Origin: Pelomonas sp937871895
Lineage (GTDB): Bacteria > Pseudomonadota > Gammaproteobacteria > Burkholderiales > Burkholderiaceae_C
Reading direction: 5' to 3' (one strand)
DNA: 64,000 nt
NCBI RefSeq assembly: GCF_046348265.1
Contig: NZ_JAXMEO010000012.1
Shown here: in pieces, positions 45,597-52,872 of the stretch
Numbering within the stretch: the first letter of the stretch is position 1
Layout of the letters: each line of letters begins with the position of its first letter
Translations under genes and position numbers: made by a program
Notes under the pieces: model-generated
What the model saw: the letters and a program-made list of their open reading frames with translations, nothing else
Databases searched by the model: none
What the model was told of the DNA's origin: nothing

Positions 45597-45989
45597 TCAG
45601 CGCACAAAGAACATCGCCACGCAGACGCCCAGGCCGACGGCCCAGATCGTCGAACGCAGCATCGCTTTGTCACCAAGATAGGCCGCGATATAGGCGACCC
45701 GGCAGGCAATGAAGGCCAGCGCCAGTTGGTCGACGCGCGCCGGGTCGGCCTGATGCTGACCCGCCACCAACACCGCCGCGATGAAGAGCGGCAGCGCCTC
45801 GAAGCTGTTGGCCTGCGCCGCGTTGGCGCGCGCCGCCCAGCCCTCCAGGCTCTCGGCCCAGGCGCGCGGGTTGTGGTTGTCATAGCCACCATCACGGCGG
45901 CGTTTGCCATAGCCTCGGGACTTGGCCAGCCCTGCGCAGACGATGGGCAGCAGGCAGGCAATCAGGAGGCAGGTGTGGGCGATGGTCAT
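45597..45989 (-). CDS. MAPEG-family membrane protein
   Basis: Small integral membrane protein of 130 residues with four hydrophobic helices. The family core EGWAARANAAQANSFEALPLF is near residues 49-70 and ACRVAYIAAYLGDK near residue 100. Eukaryotic relatives are glutathione transferases or eicosanoid enzymes; bacterial members mostly lack assigned function. AAAGAGAG precedes the ATG. A repeat element separates it from recR upstream. Confidence 0.88.
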   Translation of the reverse strand: MTIAHTCLLIACLLPIVCAGLAKSRGYGKRRRDGGYDNHNPRAWAESLEGWAARANAAQANSFEALPLFIAAVLVAGQHQADPARVDQLALAFIACRVAYIAAYLGDKAMLRSTIWAVGLGVCVAMFFVR

Positions 45990-46060
45990 TCAGGTCTCTC
46001 TTTCGTGCATTTAGCAAGTCCAGCCGCGCAGCACTGATTTGATCGCGCGGCTGCCGTGGA

Positions 46061-46129
46061 TCTGGCTTTGCCAGTCCACTGGCGGCGCCCCCTTGAGGGG
46101 GCCGGCGAAGCCGGTAGGGGGTGGACCCA
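46061..46129 (-). repeat. Intergenic repeat family B, copy 1
   Basis: About 69 bases immediately past the recR stop. Contains three inverted repeats: TGGCTTTGCCA, CCCCCTTGAGGGGG and CCGGCGAAGCCGG. Ungapped comparison with copy 2 (46790) gives 54 identical of 67 bases. Each copy would fold into three hairpins in the mRNA. Confidence 0.8.
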
Positions 46130-46132
46130 TTT

Positions 46133-46711
46133 CTAGCGACGATCAACCAGGGCGTGGGCGATGGTAGAGAGGTCAACGTATTCAAGCTCGCTACCCACCG
46201 GCACGCCACGCGCCAGCCGGGTCGAGCGGATGCCGCGAGCGCGCAGCGCCTCGGCCAGCACATGGGCCGTGGCCTCGCCCTCGGCGGTGAAGCTGGTGGC
46301 CAGGATCACTTCCTCGACGCCTTCCATCGCGCGGTCCAGCAACTGGGCCACGCCGATGTCGCGCGTACCGATGCCGTCGAGCGGCGACAGGCGCCCCAGC
46401 AGCACGAAGTAGTAGCCCCGGTAGGAGGCGGTGCGCTCCAGCGCCGCTTGGTCGGCGGGCGACTCGACAACACACAGCAGCCGCGCATCGCGGTCAGGGT
46501 CCGCACACACCGCGCACAGCTCGGTCTCGCTGAAGGTGTGGCAGCGCTGGCAGTGCTTGATGTCCTCGCTCGCCGCCCGCAGCGCCTGCGCCAGACCCTG
46601 CATCGCCGCGCGGTCATGCTGCAGCAGATGAAAGGCCATGCGCTGCGCCGACTTCTGCCCCACGCCGGGCAAGCGCTTGAGCGCGTCGATCAGCGCATCT
46701 AGAGAACTCAC
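46133..46711 (-). CDS. recR: Recombination protein RecR
   Basis: Ring-forming DNA repair protein that loads RecA with RecF/RecO; 192 residues. Helix-hairpin-helix LPGVGQKSAQRMAFHLL, zinc finger CQRCHTFSETELCAVC, then a Toprim domain (LLCVVESPADQAALERTASY). The start is GTG at 46711, seven bases after AGAGG. Third gene of the dnaX-ybaB-recR cluster, set apart from ybaB by repeat B copy 2. Confidence 0.96.
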   Translation of the reverse strand: MSSLDALIDALKRLPGVGQKSAQRMAFHLLQHDRAAMQGLAQALRAASEDIKHCQRCHTFSETELCAVCADPDRDARLLCVVESPADQAALERTASYRGYYFVLLGRLSPLDGIGTRDIGVAQLLDRAMEGVEEVILATSFTAEGEATAHVLAEALRARGIRSTRLARGVPVGSELEYVDLSTIAHALVDRR

Positions 46712-46789
46712 ACCGCGCCTCTAAACCCGTGGAGGCAAAGCCATCAGCCATGCCAGGCTGGCACTCGAAAGCCCAGCGGCACCCATGGA

Positions 46790-46857
46790 ACCGGCTTTGC
46801 CGGGCCATCGGGTGCGACCCCTTGAGGGGTCCGGCGCAGCCGGTACGGGGTGGGCCA
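46790..46857 (-). repeat. Intergenic repeat family B, copy 2
   Basis: Starts directly at the ybaB stop codon, as copy 1 does at the recR stop. Inverted repeats: CCGGCTTTGCCGG, CCCCTTGAGGGG and CCGGCGCAGCCGG. Several differences between the two copies are paired changes that keep the stems (for example the first stem TGGC..GCCA here becomes CCGGC..GCCGG), which supports a structural role. Confidence 0.8.
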
Positions 46858-47184
46858 TCAGAAGGGGAACTTCATGCCCGGCGGGAGGGGCATGCCCGCC
46901 GTCAGCTTGCTCATCTTCTCCGCCGAGGTGGCCTCGGCGCGGCGCGCGGCGTCGTTGAACGCGGCGGCCACCAGGTCTTCGAGCATGTCCTTGTCATCGG
47001 CCAGCAGGCTGGGGTCGATGGTGACGCGGCGCACCTCGTGCTTGCAGGTCATCACGACCTTGACGAGGCCGGCGCCGCTCTGGCCCTCGACCTCGACATT
47101 GCCGAGCTCGTCCTGGGCCTTCTTGAGGTTGTCCTGCATCGCCTGGGCCTGCTTCATCAGGCCGGCGAGTTGTCCCTTCATCAT
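46858..47184 (-). CDS. ybaB: Nucleoid-associated protein YbaB/EbfC
   Basis: DNA-binding dimer of 108 residues. Family features: LMKQAQAMQDNLKKAQDELG at the start, VKVVMTCKHEVRRVTIDPSL in the middle, and a Met/Pro-rich end (GMPLPPGMKFPF). The ATG overlaps the dnaX stop (ATGA), giving translational coupling; conserved dnaX-ybaB-recR order. Confidence 0.95.
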   Translation of the reverse strand: MMKGQLAGLMKQAQAMQDNLKKAQDELGNVEVEGQSGAGLVKVVMTCKHEVRRVTIDPSLLADDKDMLEDLVAAAFNDAARRAEATSAEKMSKLTAGMPLPPGMKFPF

Positions 47185-49055
47185 GGTGCTGTTCCTTTGG
47201 AGGTAATGGGTTGGACCGAGCCAGGCAGGATGCGGGCCGACGTGAATTGCGCCAGCAGGGCCTGGGTCAGCGGGTGTTCGGCCGCAATTTTCTCGGCCAT
47301 GCGTTGTTGAGCACGCGCGCGGGCCAGGGCGCGCAGGGCCAGCGAGTCCTCGGCCCGGCCGGGCTCGATGTCGAGCCGCGCGCCGAGCGCCGCTTCGAGC
47401 TTGGCCACCAGCGCAGGCGCACGCAGCGACTCTCGCTCCACGCGCAGTCGCCAGGTCTCGGCAGCGCCGGGCACCGGAGCGGCGAGCGGCTGGGCCTGCC
47501 AGGCCAGCTCGCGCACCAGGGCGGTCAACCCGAGGCCTTCGACCCGCGCAGCCCAGGCATCGCCGGCCGGCGTGAGCACCAGCTCGGGCGCGGCGCTCTC
47601 GGCCACCGCCACGGCGGCGGGCGCCACGCCCGGGTCGTCAGCCTCCAGCCAAGGCGGCGGAGCGTCATCGGGCGGAGCGTCTTCCTGTGCCTGGGCCTCG
47701 ACTGGCCGGGGGCGCAGGCGCTCGCTGAGCTTGCCGGGCTCCGAGGCTGCGGCACGGCGGAACTCGGTGCGTGGCTCGGTGACCTGAGGCACTTGTGGCG
47801 CAAGCGTGGGCTCGGGCTTTGGCTCAGGCTTGGGTTCAGATTTGAGTTCAACGAGCTTGGGCAGCGGCACCGGCACCACCGCCTTGGCCACCGCTGCGGG
47901 TCGCACCAGCGGCTGAGCCGGGGCGCGCGGCGCCGCCTTGGCTTGGGCCAGCACCGGCGCGGGCCGGAAGCTGAGCATGCGCAGAAGCACCATCAAGAGG
48001 CCCGCGTATTCGTCAGGCGCCAGCGGCAGCTCCTGCCGGCCATGCAGGGCCATGCTGTAGATCAGCTGCACCTCGTCGGCCGGGAGCAGGCTGGAGAGGC
48101 GGCGCACCTCGGCGGTTTCGGGGTCGGCGTCGTCCAGCGCGGCGGGCACAGCCTGCACCAGGGCCATCTGTTGCATCAGCTGCGCCAGGTCTTCCAGCGT
48201 GCCGGCAGCCGACAGACCCAGGCCGCGCAGCGCGTCCACTTGAGCCACCACGGCCTCGCCGCTGCAGGCCGCCAGCGCATCCACCAGGCTCACCACATGG
48301 CCACGGTCCACACTGCCCAGCATCTGGCGCACGCCGGCTTCGGCCAGGCTGCCGGAGCCAAAGGCGATGGCCTGGTCGGTGAGGGAGAGCGCATCGCGCA
48401 TCGAACCGCGTGCCGCCCGCGCCAGCTGGCGCAGCGCACCGGCGTCAAACGCCACGCCCTCGGCCTGCAGCACGTTGGCAAGATGGCTCTGCACCTCGGG
48501 CGCCGACATCGGCCTCAGGTTGAACTGCAGGCAGCGCGACAGCACGGTGACCGGCACCTTCTGCGGGTCGGTCGTGGCGAGCACGAACTTCAGATAGTCG
48601 GGCGGCTCCTCCAGCGTCTTGAGCATGGCGTTGAAGGCCGTCGTCGAGAGCATGTGGACTTCGTCGATCATGTAGACCTTGAAGCGCCCCACCACGGGCT
48701 TGTAGACCGCCTGGTCCAGCAGCTGCGAGATCTCCTCGACGCCCCGGTTGGACGCGGCGTCCAGCTCCACGTAATCGACAAAGCGGCCCGCATCGATGTC
48801 GCGGCAGGCCGGACAGACGCCGCAGGGCGCGTTCGTCACGCCACCTTGGCCATCCGCCCCCGTGCAATTGAGGCTCTTGGCCAGGATGCGCGACACCGTG
48901 GTCTTGCCCACGCCGCGCGTGCCGGTGAAGAAGTAGGCGTGGTGCAGCCGCCCCTGCGTCAAGGCGTTGGACAGCGCCTGCACCACATGCTCCTGACCCA
49001 CCATCTGCTCAAAGCTTTGGGGACGATATTTCCGGGCCAGGACCTGATAGCTCAT
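47181..49055 (-). CDS. dnaX: DNA polymerase III tau/gamma subunit
   Basis: Clamp-loader ATPase of 624 residues. Walker A FTGTRGVGKTTVSRILAKSL, zinc-binding CGVCPACRDI, YMIDEVHMLSTTAFNAMLK, SRC motif VLSRCLQFNLRP. After the clamp-loader domains (to about residue 365) there is a Pro/Glu/Lys-rich linker (KSEPKPEPKPEP) and a C-terminal tau region. No run of six or more A in frame was seen, so an E. coli-like programmed frameshift producing gamma is not evident. A TAGAAT box lies only eight bases before the ATG. Confidence 0.96.
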   Translation of the reverse strand: MSYQVLARKYRPQSFEQMVGQEHVVQALSNALTQGRLHHAYFFTGTRGVGKTTVSRILAKSLNCTGADGQGGVTNAPCGVCPACRDIDAGRFVDYVELDAASNRGVEEISQLLDQAVYKPVVGRFKVYMIDEVHMLSTTAFNAMLKTLEEPPDYLKFVLATTDPQKVPVTVLSRCLQFNLRPMSAPEVQSHLANVLQAEGVAFDAGALRQLARAARGSMRDALSLTDQAIAFGSGSLAEAGVRQMLGSVDRGHVVSLVDALAACSGEAVVAQVDALRGLGLSAAGTLEDLAQLMQQMALVQAVPAALDDADPETAEVRRLSSLLPADEVQLIYSMALHGRQELPLAPDEYAGLLMVLLRMLSFRPAPVLAQAKAAPRAPAQPLVRPAAVAKAVVPVPLPKLVELKSEPKPEPKPEPTLAPQVPQVTEPRTEFRRAAASEPGKLSERLRPRPVEAQAQEDAPPDDAPPPWLEADDPGVAPAAVAVAESAAPELVLTPAGDAWAARVEGLGLTALVRELAWQAQPLAAPVPGAAETWRLRVERESLRAPALVAKLEAALGARLDIEPGRAEDSLALRALARARAQQRMAEKIAAEHPLTQALLAQFTSARILPGSVQPITSKGTAP

Positions 49056-49063
49056 GGGCGGCG

Positions 49064-49069
49064 ATTCTA
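49064..49069 (-). promoter_or_regulatory. -10 element close to the dnaX start
   Basis: TAGAAT on the minus strand ends eight bases before the ATG, so transcription would begin at or next to the start codon. No Shine-Dalgarno is present. Suggests a leaderless dnaX message. Confidence 0.45.
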
Positions 49070-49096
49070 TGGACCTCGGCTACCCGAGACGGGTCG

Positions 49097-49236
49097 CGTT
49101 TTGGGCCGAGCGCCGGGCCGCTCCCAAGCCGGCCCAACCGGGGCTGCATGCGGCTCAAAGCCGCAGACAGCCTCGTCCCCCCGGGGGACCGACCAGGCTC
49201 GCTCGCGTTCAGCGGCGCGAGCCTGGGCGAGGGGCA
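49097..49236 (+). repeat. Intergenic repeat family A, copy 2
   Basis: Same blocks as copy 1: GGGCCGAGCGCCGGGCCG plus CCCAAGCCGGCCC (49103-49135), CCCCCGGGGGACCGACCA (about 49179-49196) and CGAGGGGC near the end. It fills most of the divergent gap between dnaX and the PurM-like gene. Middle parts (GCGGCTCAAAGCCGC hairpin) differ from copy 1. Confidence 0.75.
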
Positions 49237-49238
49237 CC

Positions 49239-49244
49239 GATAAT
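49239..49244 (+). promoter_or_regulatory. -10 element close to the PurM-like start
   Basis: GATAAT ends six bases before the ATG at 49251. With no Shine-Dalgarno this again points to a leaderless message, mirroring dnaX across the gap. Confidence 0.4.
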
Positions 49245-49250
49245 CGCCCT

Positions 49251-50360
49251 ATGAGTGCTTCCGCCCCCCTCACGTACGACCAGGCCGGCGTCAACTACGA
49301 CCTGATCGACCCCCTCAAGATCGCAGCCCAGCGCGCTGCTGCCGCCACCGGCGCCCACCTGGGTGGCCATGGCTTCAGCGAAGTGGCCGCCTCGCGCGGT
49401 GAATCGGCCTATGTGGTCGATGTCGGCCCTTTCTACCTCGCTTCCATCGTCGAGTGCCTGGGCACCAAGACCCTGGTGGCCGACGAGATGGCCGCGCTGA
49501 CGGGCAAGAGCTTCTACGCCTCGATCGCGCAGGACACGATTGCGATGGCGATCAACGACCTGATCACCGTCGGCGCCACGCCCCTCGTCGTGCAGGCCTA
49601 CTGGGCTGCCGGCGGCAGCGACTGGTTTGGCGACGCCGCGCGCGCCCAGGCCCTGGTGGCCGGCTGGAAGGCCGCCTGCGACACCTGCGCCGTGGCCTGG
49701 GGTGGCGGTGAGACCCCCGCTCTGGCCGGCATCGTGGCCGATGGCCGGGTGGACCTGGCCGCGTCCTGCACCGGCCTGATCAACCCCAAAGAGCGCCTCA
49801 GCGTCGGTGACGACCTGGGCCCCGGCGACGCCATCGTGCTGCTGGCTTCCAGCGGCATTCACGCCAATGGATTGAGCCTGGCGCGCAAGCTGGCTGAGCG
49901 CCTGCCCAAGGGCTACCTCACCGAGATCGCCCCGGGCCTCAGCTATGGCGAAGGCCTGCTGGCCCCGACGACGCTGTACTCGCCCGTGACCGAGGCGCTC
50001 TGGAAGGCCGGCATCGTGCCGCGCTACAGCGCCAACATCACCGGCCACGGCTGGCGCAAGCTGCTGCGCCACCCGAAGGCGCTGACCTACCGCATCCACA
50101 CCGTGCCGCCCAAGACCGCCGTGCTGGACTTCATCCAGCGCCAGGCCGGCCAGGACGACCGCGAGGCCTACTCGACGCTCAATATGGGCGCGGGCTTTGC
50201 GCTCTTCGTGAAGGCGGAGGACGCCGAGCGCACCGCGCAGATCTCGCGCGACTGCGGCATCGATGCCTGGGTGGCGGGGCGTGTGGAGGCGGGCGAGAAG
50301 CGCGTGATCATCGAGCCCATCGGCGTGGAGTTCGGCAGCGAGGACCTCGCCCTCCGATAG
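49251..50360 (+). CDS. Divergent AIR synthase (PurM)-like protein
   Basis: Protein of 369 residues with the PurM/SelD/HypE fold: LTYDQAGVNYDLIDPLKIAA at the start, LGTKTLVADEM where PurM has its ATP loop, AMAINDLITVGATPL, ASSGIHANGLSLARKLAE, then NITGHGWRKLLRHPK and LNMGAGFALFVKAED in the C-terminal half. Compared with true PurM, the GTDGVGTKL motif is reduced to ECLGTKT and GGETAEMPG to GGETPALAG. It may be a second cyclo-ligase or a paralogue with another substrate. The 680 codons open upstream are antisense to dnaX and are rejected. Its stop codon is part of the ffs promoter. Confidence 0.75.
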   Translation: MSASAPLTYDQAGVNYDLIDPLKIAAQRAAAATGAHLGGHGFSEVAASRGESAYVVDVGPFYLASIVECLGTKTLVADEMAALTGKSFYASIAQDTIAMAINDLITVGATPLVVQAYWAAGGSDWFGDAARAQALVAGWKAACDTCAVAWGGGETPALAGIVADGRVDLAASCTGLINPKERLSVGDDLGPGDAIVLLASSGIHANGLSLARKLAERLPKGYLTEIAPGLSYGEGLLAPTTLYSPVTEALWKAGIVPRYSANITGHGWRKLLRHPKALTYRIHTVPPKTAVLDFIQRQAGQDDREAYSTLNMGAGFALFVKAEDAERTAQISRDCGIDAWVAGRVEAGEKRVIIEPIGVEFGSEDLALR

Positions 50361-50363
50361 AAT
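50358..50363 (+). promoter_or_regulatory. -10 element of the SRP RNA gene
   Basis: TAGAAT; its first three bases are the stop codon of the PurM-like gene. Start would be near 50370. Confidence 0.5.
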
Positions 50364-50372
50364 CGCCCTCGA

Positions 50373-50463
50373 CGGGCCTCCCCGCATGGAAGCGCGCCCA
50401 ACCGGGTCAGGTGGGGAACCAAGCAGCCCTAAGCGTTGCGACCAGTGCCGGGGGTAAGGCTCG
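50373..50463 (+). ncRNA. ffs: 4.5S signal recognition particle RNA
   Basis: RNA component of the SRP, partner of Ffh. The most conserved domain is present: GTCAGG, a three-base stem TGG, tetraloop GGAA, CCA, then AGCAGCC. In E. coli that stem is TCC/GGA; here it is TGG/CCA, paired changes keeping the helix. The ends CGGGCCT..CCCCGCA and TGCCGGGGG..AGGCTCG pair to form the long hairpin. Length of about 90-100 bases is that of the small bacterial type. Exact ends are estimated. Confidence 0.88.
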
Positions 50464-50482
50464 TCACCCTCCCCCTTCCTCT

Positions 50483-52864
50483 TCATCCGCCAGCCTGGCG
50501 GAAGGCCATCACGGCCTGGTTGCGCAAGGTGCGCAGCAGAGACAGCTCCTTCTCCCCCAGCTCGATGCCATTGGTGGACACCTTGTCGGCGTAGATGAGG
50601 CCGAGCGGCGCGCCCTTCACCATCAGTGGCAGCAGCAGGAAGCTGGAGCCGCGCAGCTCACCCGCATACCAGGCCGGCAGGCGATTGGCGATGGTGCGCA
50701 CATCTTCGATGCAGGTGTCGGCACCCTTGGTGCAGACGGCGGCAAACAGGTCGCGCGCCTGTGCACCGAGTTCGATGCGCATCTGCGGCGCCAGGCGCTC
50801 GACACCCTCGCCCACACCCAGCCTCCCGGTCAAGGTCTGCCCACGCGAGTCGCGCAGGCAAAAGATGACGCGGCGGAAGCGCAGCGCGCGGTAGATGGTC
50901 TCCAGGATCATGCGCAGCACGGCGTTGAGCTGGAACTGTTCGACCATCGCGTCGGTGATGTCCTGGATGCCGGCGGCCAGCATCTGGGTGGCGCTCTCGC
51001 GGTCGTCGTGCTCGTGGACCAGGGTTTGGGTGCGGTCGAGCTTGATCGTGGCTTGCAACTGGTGAGGGGCGAGCGAATCCTGAGGTGCAGCCGTCAGCGG
51101 CGCCAGCAGGCGCTGGGCCACCGAGTCGCGCGGCAGCAGGATCTGCATGGCCTCGCTCATCTGCGCGAGGCGCTGGCGGGCGCGGTCAGCCGCCGCATCG
51201 AACTCGTCGGCCCCCACGCCCAGCGCCCGCGCGTGCCGCTGGGCCAGGGCCACCACGCGGGCGTGCACCTCGGCGGGCGGGGTGTGCAGGATCAGGTCGG
51301 CCACATCGTTGGCGGCACGGGCCAGCCAGCGTTGGCGCTCGGCGGTGTTCTCGATCAGGCGTCCGGGCGCTTCACCCACCGGGCGATGCATGGCGTTTTG
51401 CAGCGCCTCGGGCAGGCCCCATTCACGCGCCACGCCGAGGCCCAGCTGCTCGTAACTCATGCCCAGCACCTTGGCTGAGGCCGCCGCCTCGCTGAGGGTT
51501 GGGGCGCCCGATTCGCTGGGCTGCAGGTAGCGCCGCACGGCCTCAGCTTCCTCGGGGAAGTAGAACTCGGTCAGCATGCGCCCCAGGTGGTGGAAGAGCG
51601 CGCACAAAAAGGCTTCTTCCCCCGCGCCCGGGTCATGGCACAGCTCGCGGGCGAGCGAGCCTGACATCAGGCAGCGCAGGAACTCCTCTCGCAGGCGCTG
51701 GGCATGGCCCTTGTTCTCCATGCGCTCCAGCAGCACCAGCGAGAGCGCCAGGTTGCGGATGCCGGCAAAGCCGATCAAGGCCACCGCGCGCGAGACCGTG
51801 CTGATGGTGCCGCCCCCCGCGTGCCGGAAGCCGACGGTGTTGACGAGGCGCAGCAGCTTCTGCGTCAGCGCCACGTCCTTGAGGATCTCGTTGCTGAGGT
51901 TGGACAGGCTTTCGGTGTCGGACTGCGTCAGCCGCTGGATGCGGCCGATGGCCTCGGACATGGCCGGAAAGTCGCTGCGGTGGCGCATGCGCCGCAGCAG
52001 GAAGTCGAGCACCGGCGCCTCGGCGCTGGTGGCGTTGGGCACCTCGGCCGGGCGTAGCCAAGCCAGCAGCGCGTCGTGGAGGGCGCGCGCGCTGGGCCAG
52101 CGATGCTGTGGGTCGCGCGCCAGGCCGCGCTGCACGATGGCGCGCAGCGCGTCGTCCACATCGGGATTGAGGCCGTGGGGCAGCTGCAGGTCCTGCTCGC
52201 GCACGCGGCGCACCGCGCGCCAGGGGTCGGGGTCGTGGTTGAGGCGCGTGCCGCTCAGCATCTCGGCCAGCAGCACGGCAGCGGCAAACACGTCCATGCT
52301 GGGGTGCGGTGCCCGCCCTTCGGCGGCCTCGGGGCTGAGGTAGCCGGGCGTGCCGACGATGCGTTCGGGGTGGGCCACCGGCGCCGCGCTGGCGGACACG
52401 CGGGCCGCGATGCCGAAGTCCATCACCCGCGGCCGGCCGCGGGTGTCGAGCAGGATGTTGGTGGGCTTGAGATCCCGGTGCACGATGCCGGCGGCGTGGG
52501 CGGCCGTCAGGGCATCCAGCACGGCCAGGAGCAACCCCACGGCCTCACGTGCGGGCATGCGGCGGTGGTCGCGCAGGCGGTCGGCCAGGGTGCCGCCCTC
52601 CACGTACTCGAAGACAAGGTAGCTCTGGCCGTTCTGGGTGTCGGCCTCGAAGACCGGCACGATGTGCGGGTGGTTGAGCCGGCTGACGGCGCGGGCCTCG
52701 TGCAGCCACTCGTCCACGCTGCCGAGTTCCGTGCCCGGCTGCAGCACCTTGATGGCGACTTCGCGGTCCAGCAGCGGGTCATGCGCCAGCCAGACCGTCG
52801 CCTGGGCGCCCTCCCCCAGGCGACGCAGCAGGCGGAAGCGACCCAGCGTTGGCACGGGGTCCAT
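50483..52864 (-). CDS. Ser/Thr protein kinase with HDOD and GAF domains
   Basis: Signalling protein of about 793 residues. N-terminal Hanks-type kinase (residues 8-270): glycine loop RLGEGAQATVWLA, VAIK Lys39, HRDLKPTNILLD (129-140), VMDFG (148-151), GTPGYLSPEA; all catalytic residues are there. Middle HDOD domain (about 290-490: LKDVALTQKLLRLVNTVGF, ALFHHLGRML). C-terminal GAF domain (about 640-790: VLRMILETIYRALRFRRVIF, LGLIYADKV). Probably senses a ligand and phosphorylates an unknown target. Start ATG 52864 lies eight bases after the pseudokinase stop; GTG 52876 would overlap it by four. Unusual three-domain order. Confidence 0.9.
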   Translation of the reverse strand: MDPVPTLGRFRLLRRLGEGAQATVWLAHDPLLDREVAIKVLQPGTELGSVDEWLHEARAVSRLNHPHIVPVFEADTQNGQSYLVFEYVEGGTLADRLRDHRRMPAREAVGLLLAVLDALTAAHAAGIVHRDLKPTNILLDTRGRPRVMDFGIAARVSASAAPVAHPERIVGTPGYLSPEAAEGRAPHPSMDVFAAAVLLAEMLSGTRLNHDPDPWRAVRRVREQDLQLPHGLNPDVDDALRAIVQRGLARDPQHRWPSARALHDALLAWLRPAEVPNATSAEAPVLDFLLRRMRHRSDFPAMSEAIGRIQRLTQSDTESLSNLSNEILKDVALTQKLLRLVNTVGFRHAGGGTISTVSRAVALIGFAGIRNLALSLVLLERMENKGHAQRLREEFLRCLMSGSLARELCHDPGAGEEAFLCALFHHLGRMLTEFYFPEEAEAVRRYLQPSESGAPTLSEAAASAKVLGMSYEQLGLGVAREWGLPEALQNAMHRPVGEAPGRLIENTAERQRWLARAANDVADLILHTPPAEVHARVVALAQRHARALGVGADEFDAAADRARQRLAQMSEAMQILLPRDSVAQRLLAPLTAAPQDSLAPHQLQATIKLDRTQTLVHEHDDRESATQMLAAGIQDITDAMVEQFQLNAVLRMILETIYRALRFRRVIFCLRDSRGQTLTGRLGVGEGVERLAPQMRIELGAQARDLFAAVCTKGADTCIEDVRTIANRLPAWYAGELRGSSFLLLPLMVKGAPLGLIYADKVSTNGIELGEKELSLLRTLRNQAVMAFRQAGG

Positions 52865-52872
52865 GGCCGTGA

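Noticed and set aside
47181..49055. Programmed frameshift in dnaX
   Set aside because: I found no long A-run or equivalent slippery site followed by an obvious hairpin.
47211..49250. In-frame extension upstream of the PurM-like gene
   Set aside because: The first 680 codons are antisense to dnaX; family similarity begins only at ATG 49251.
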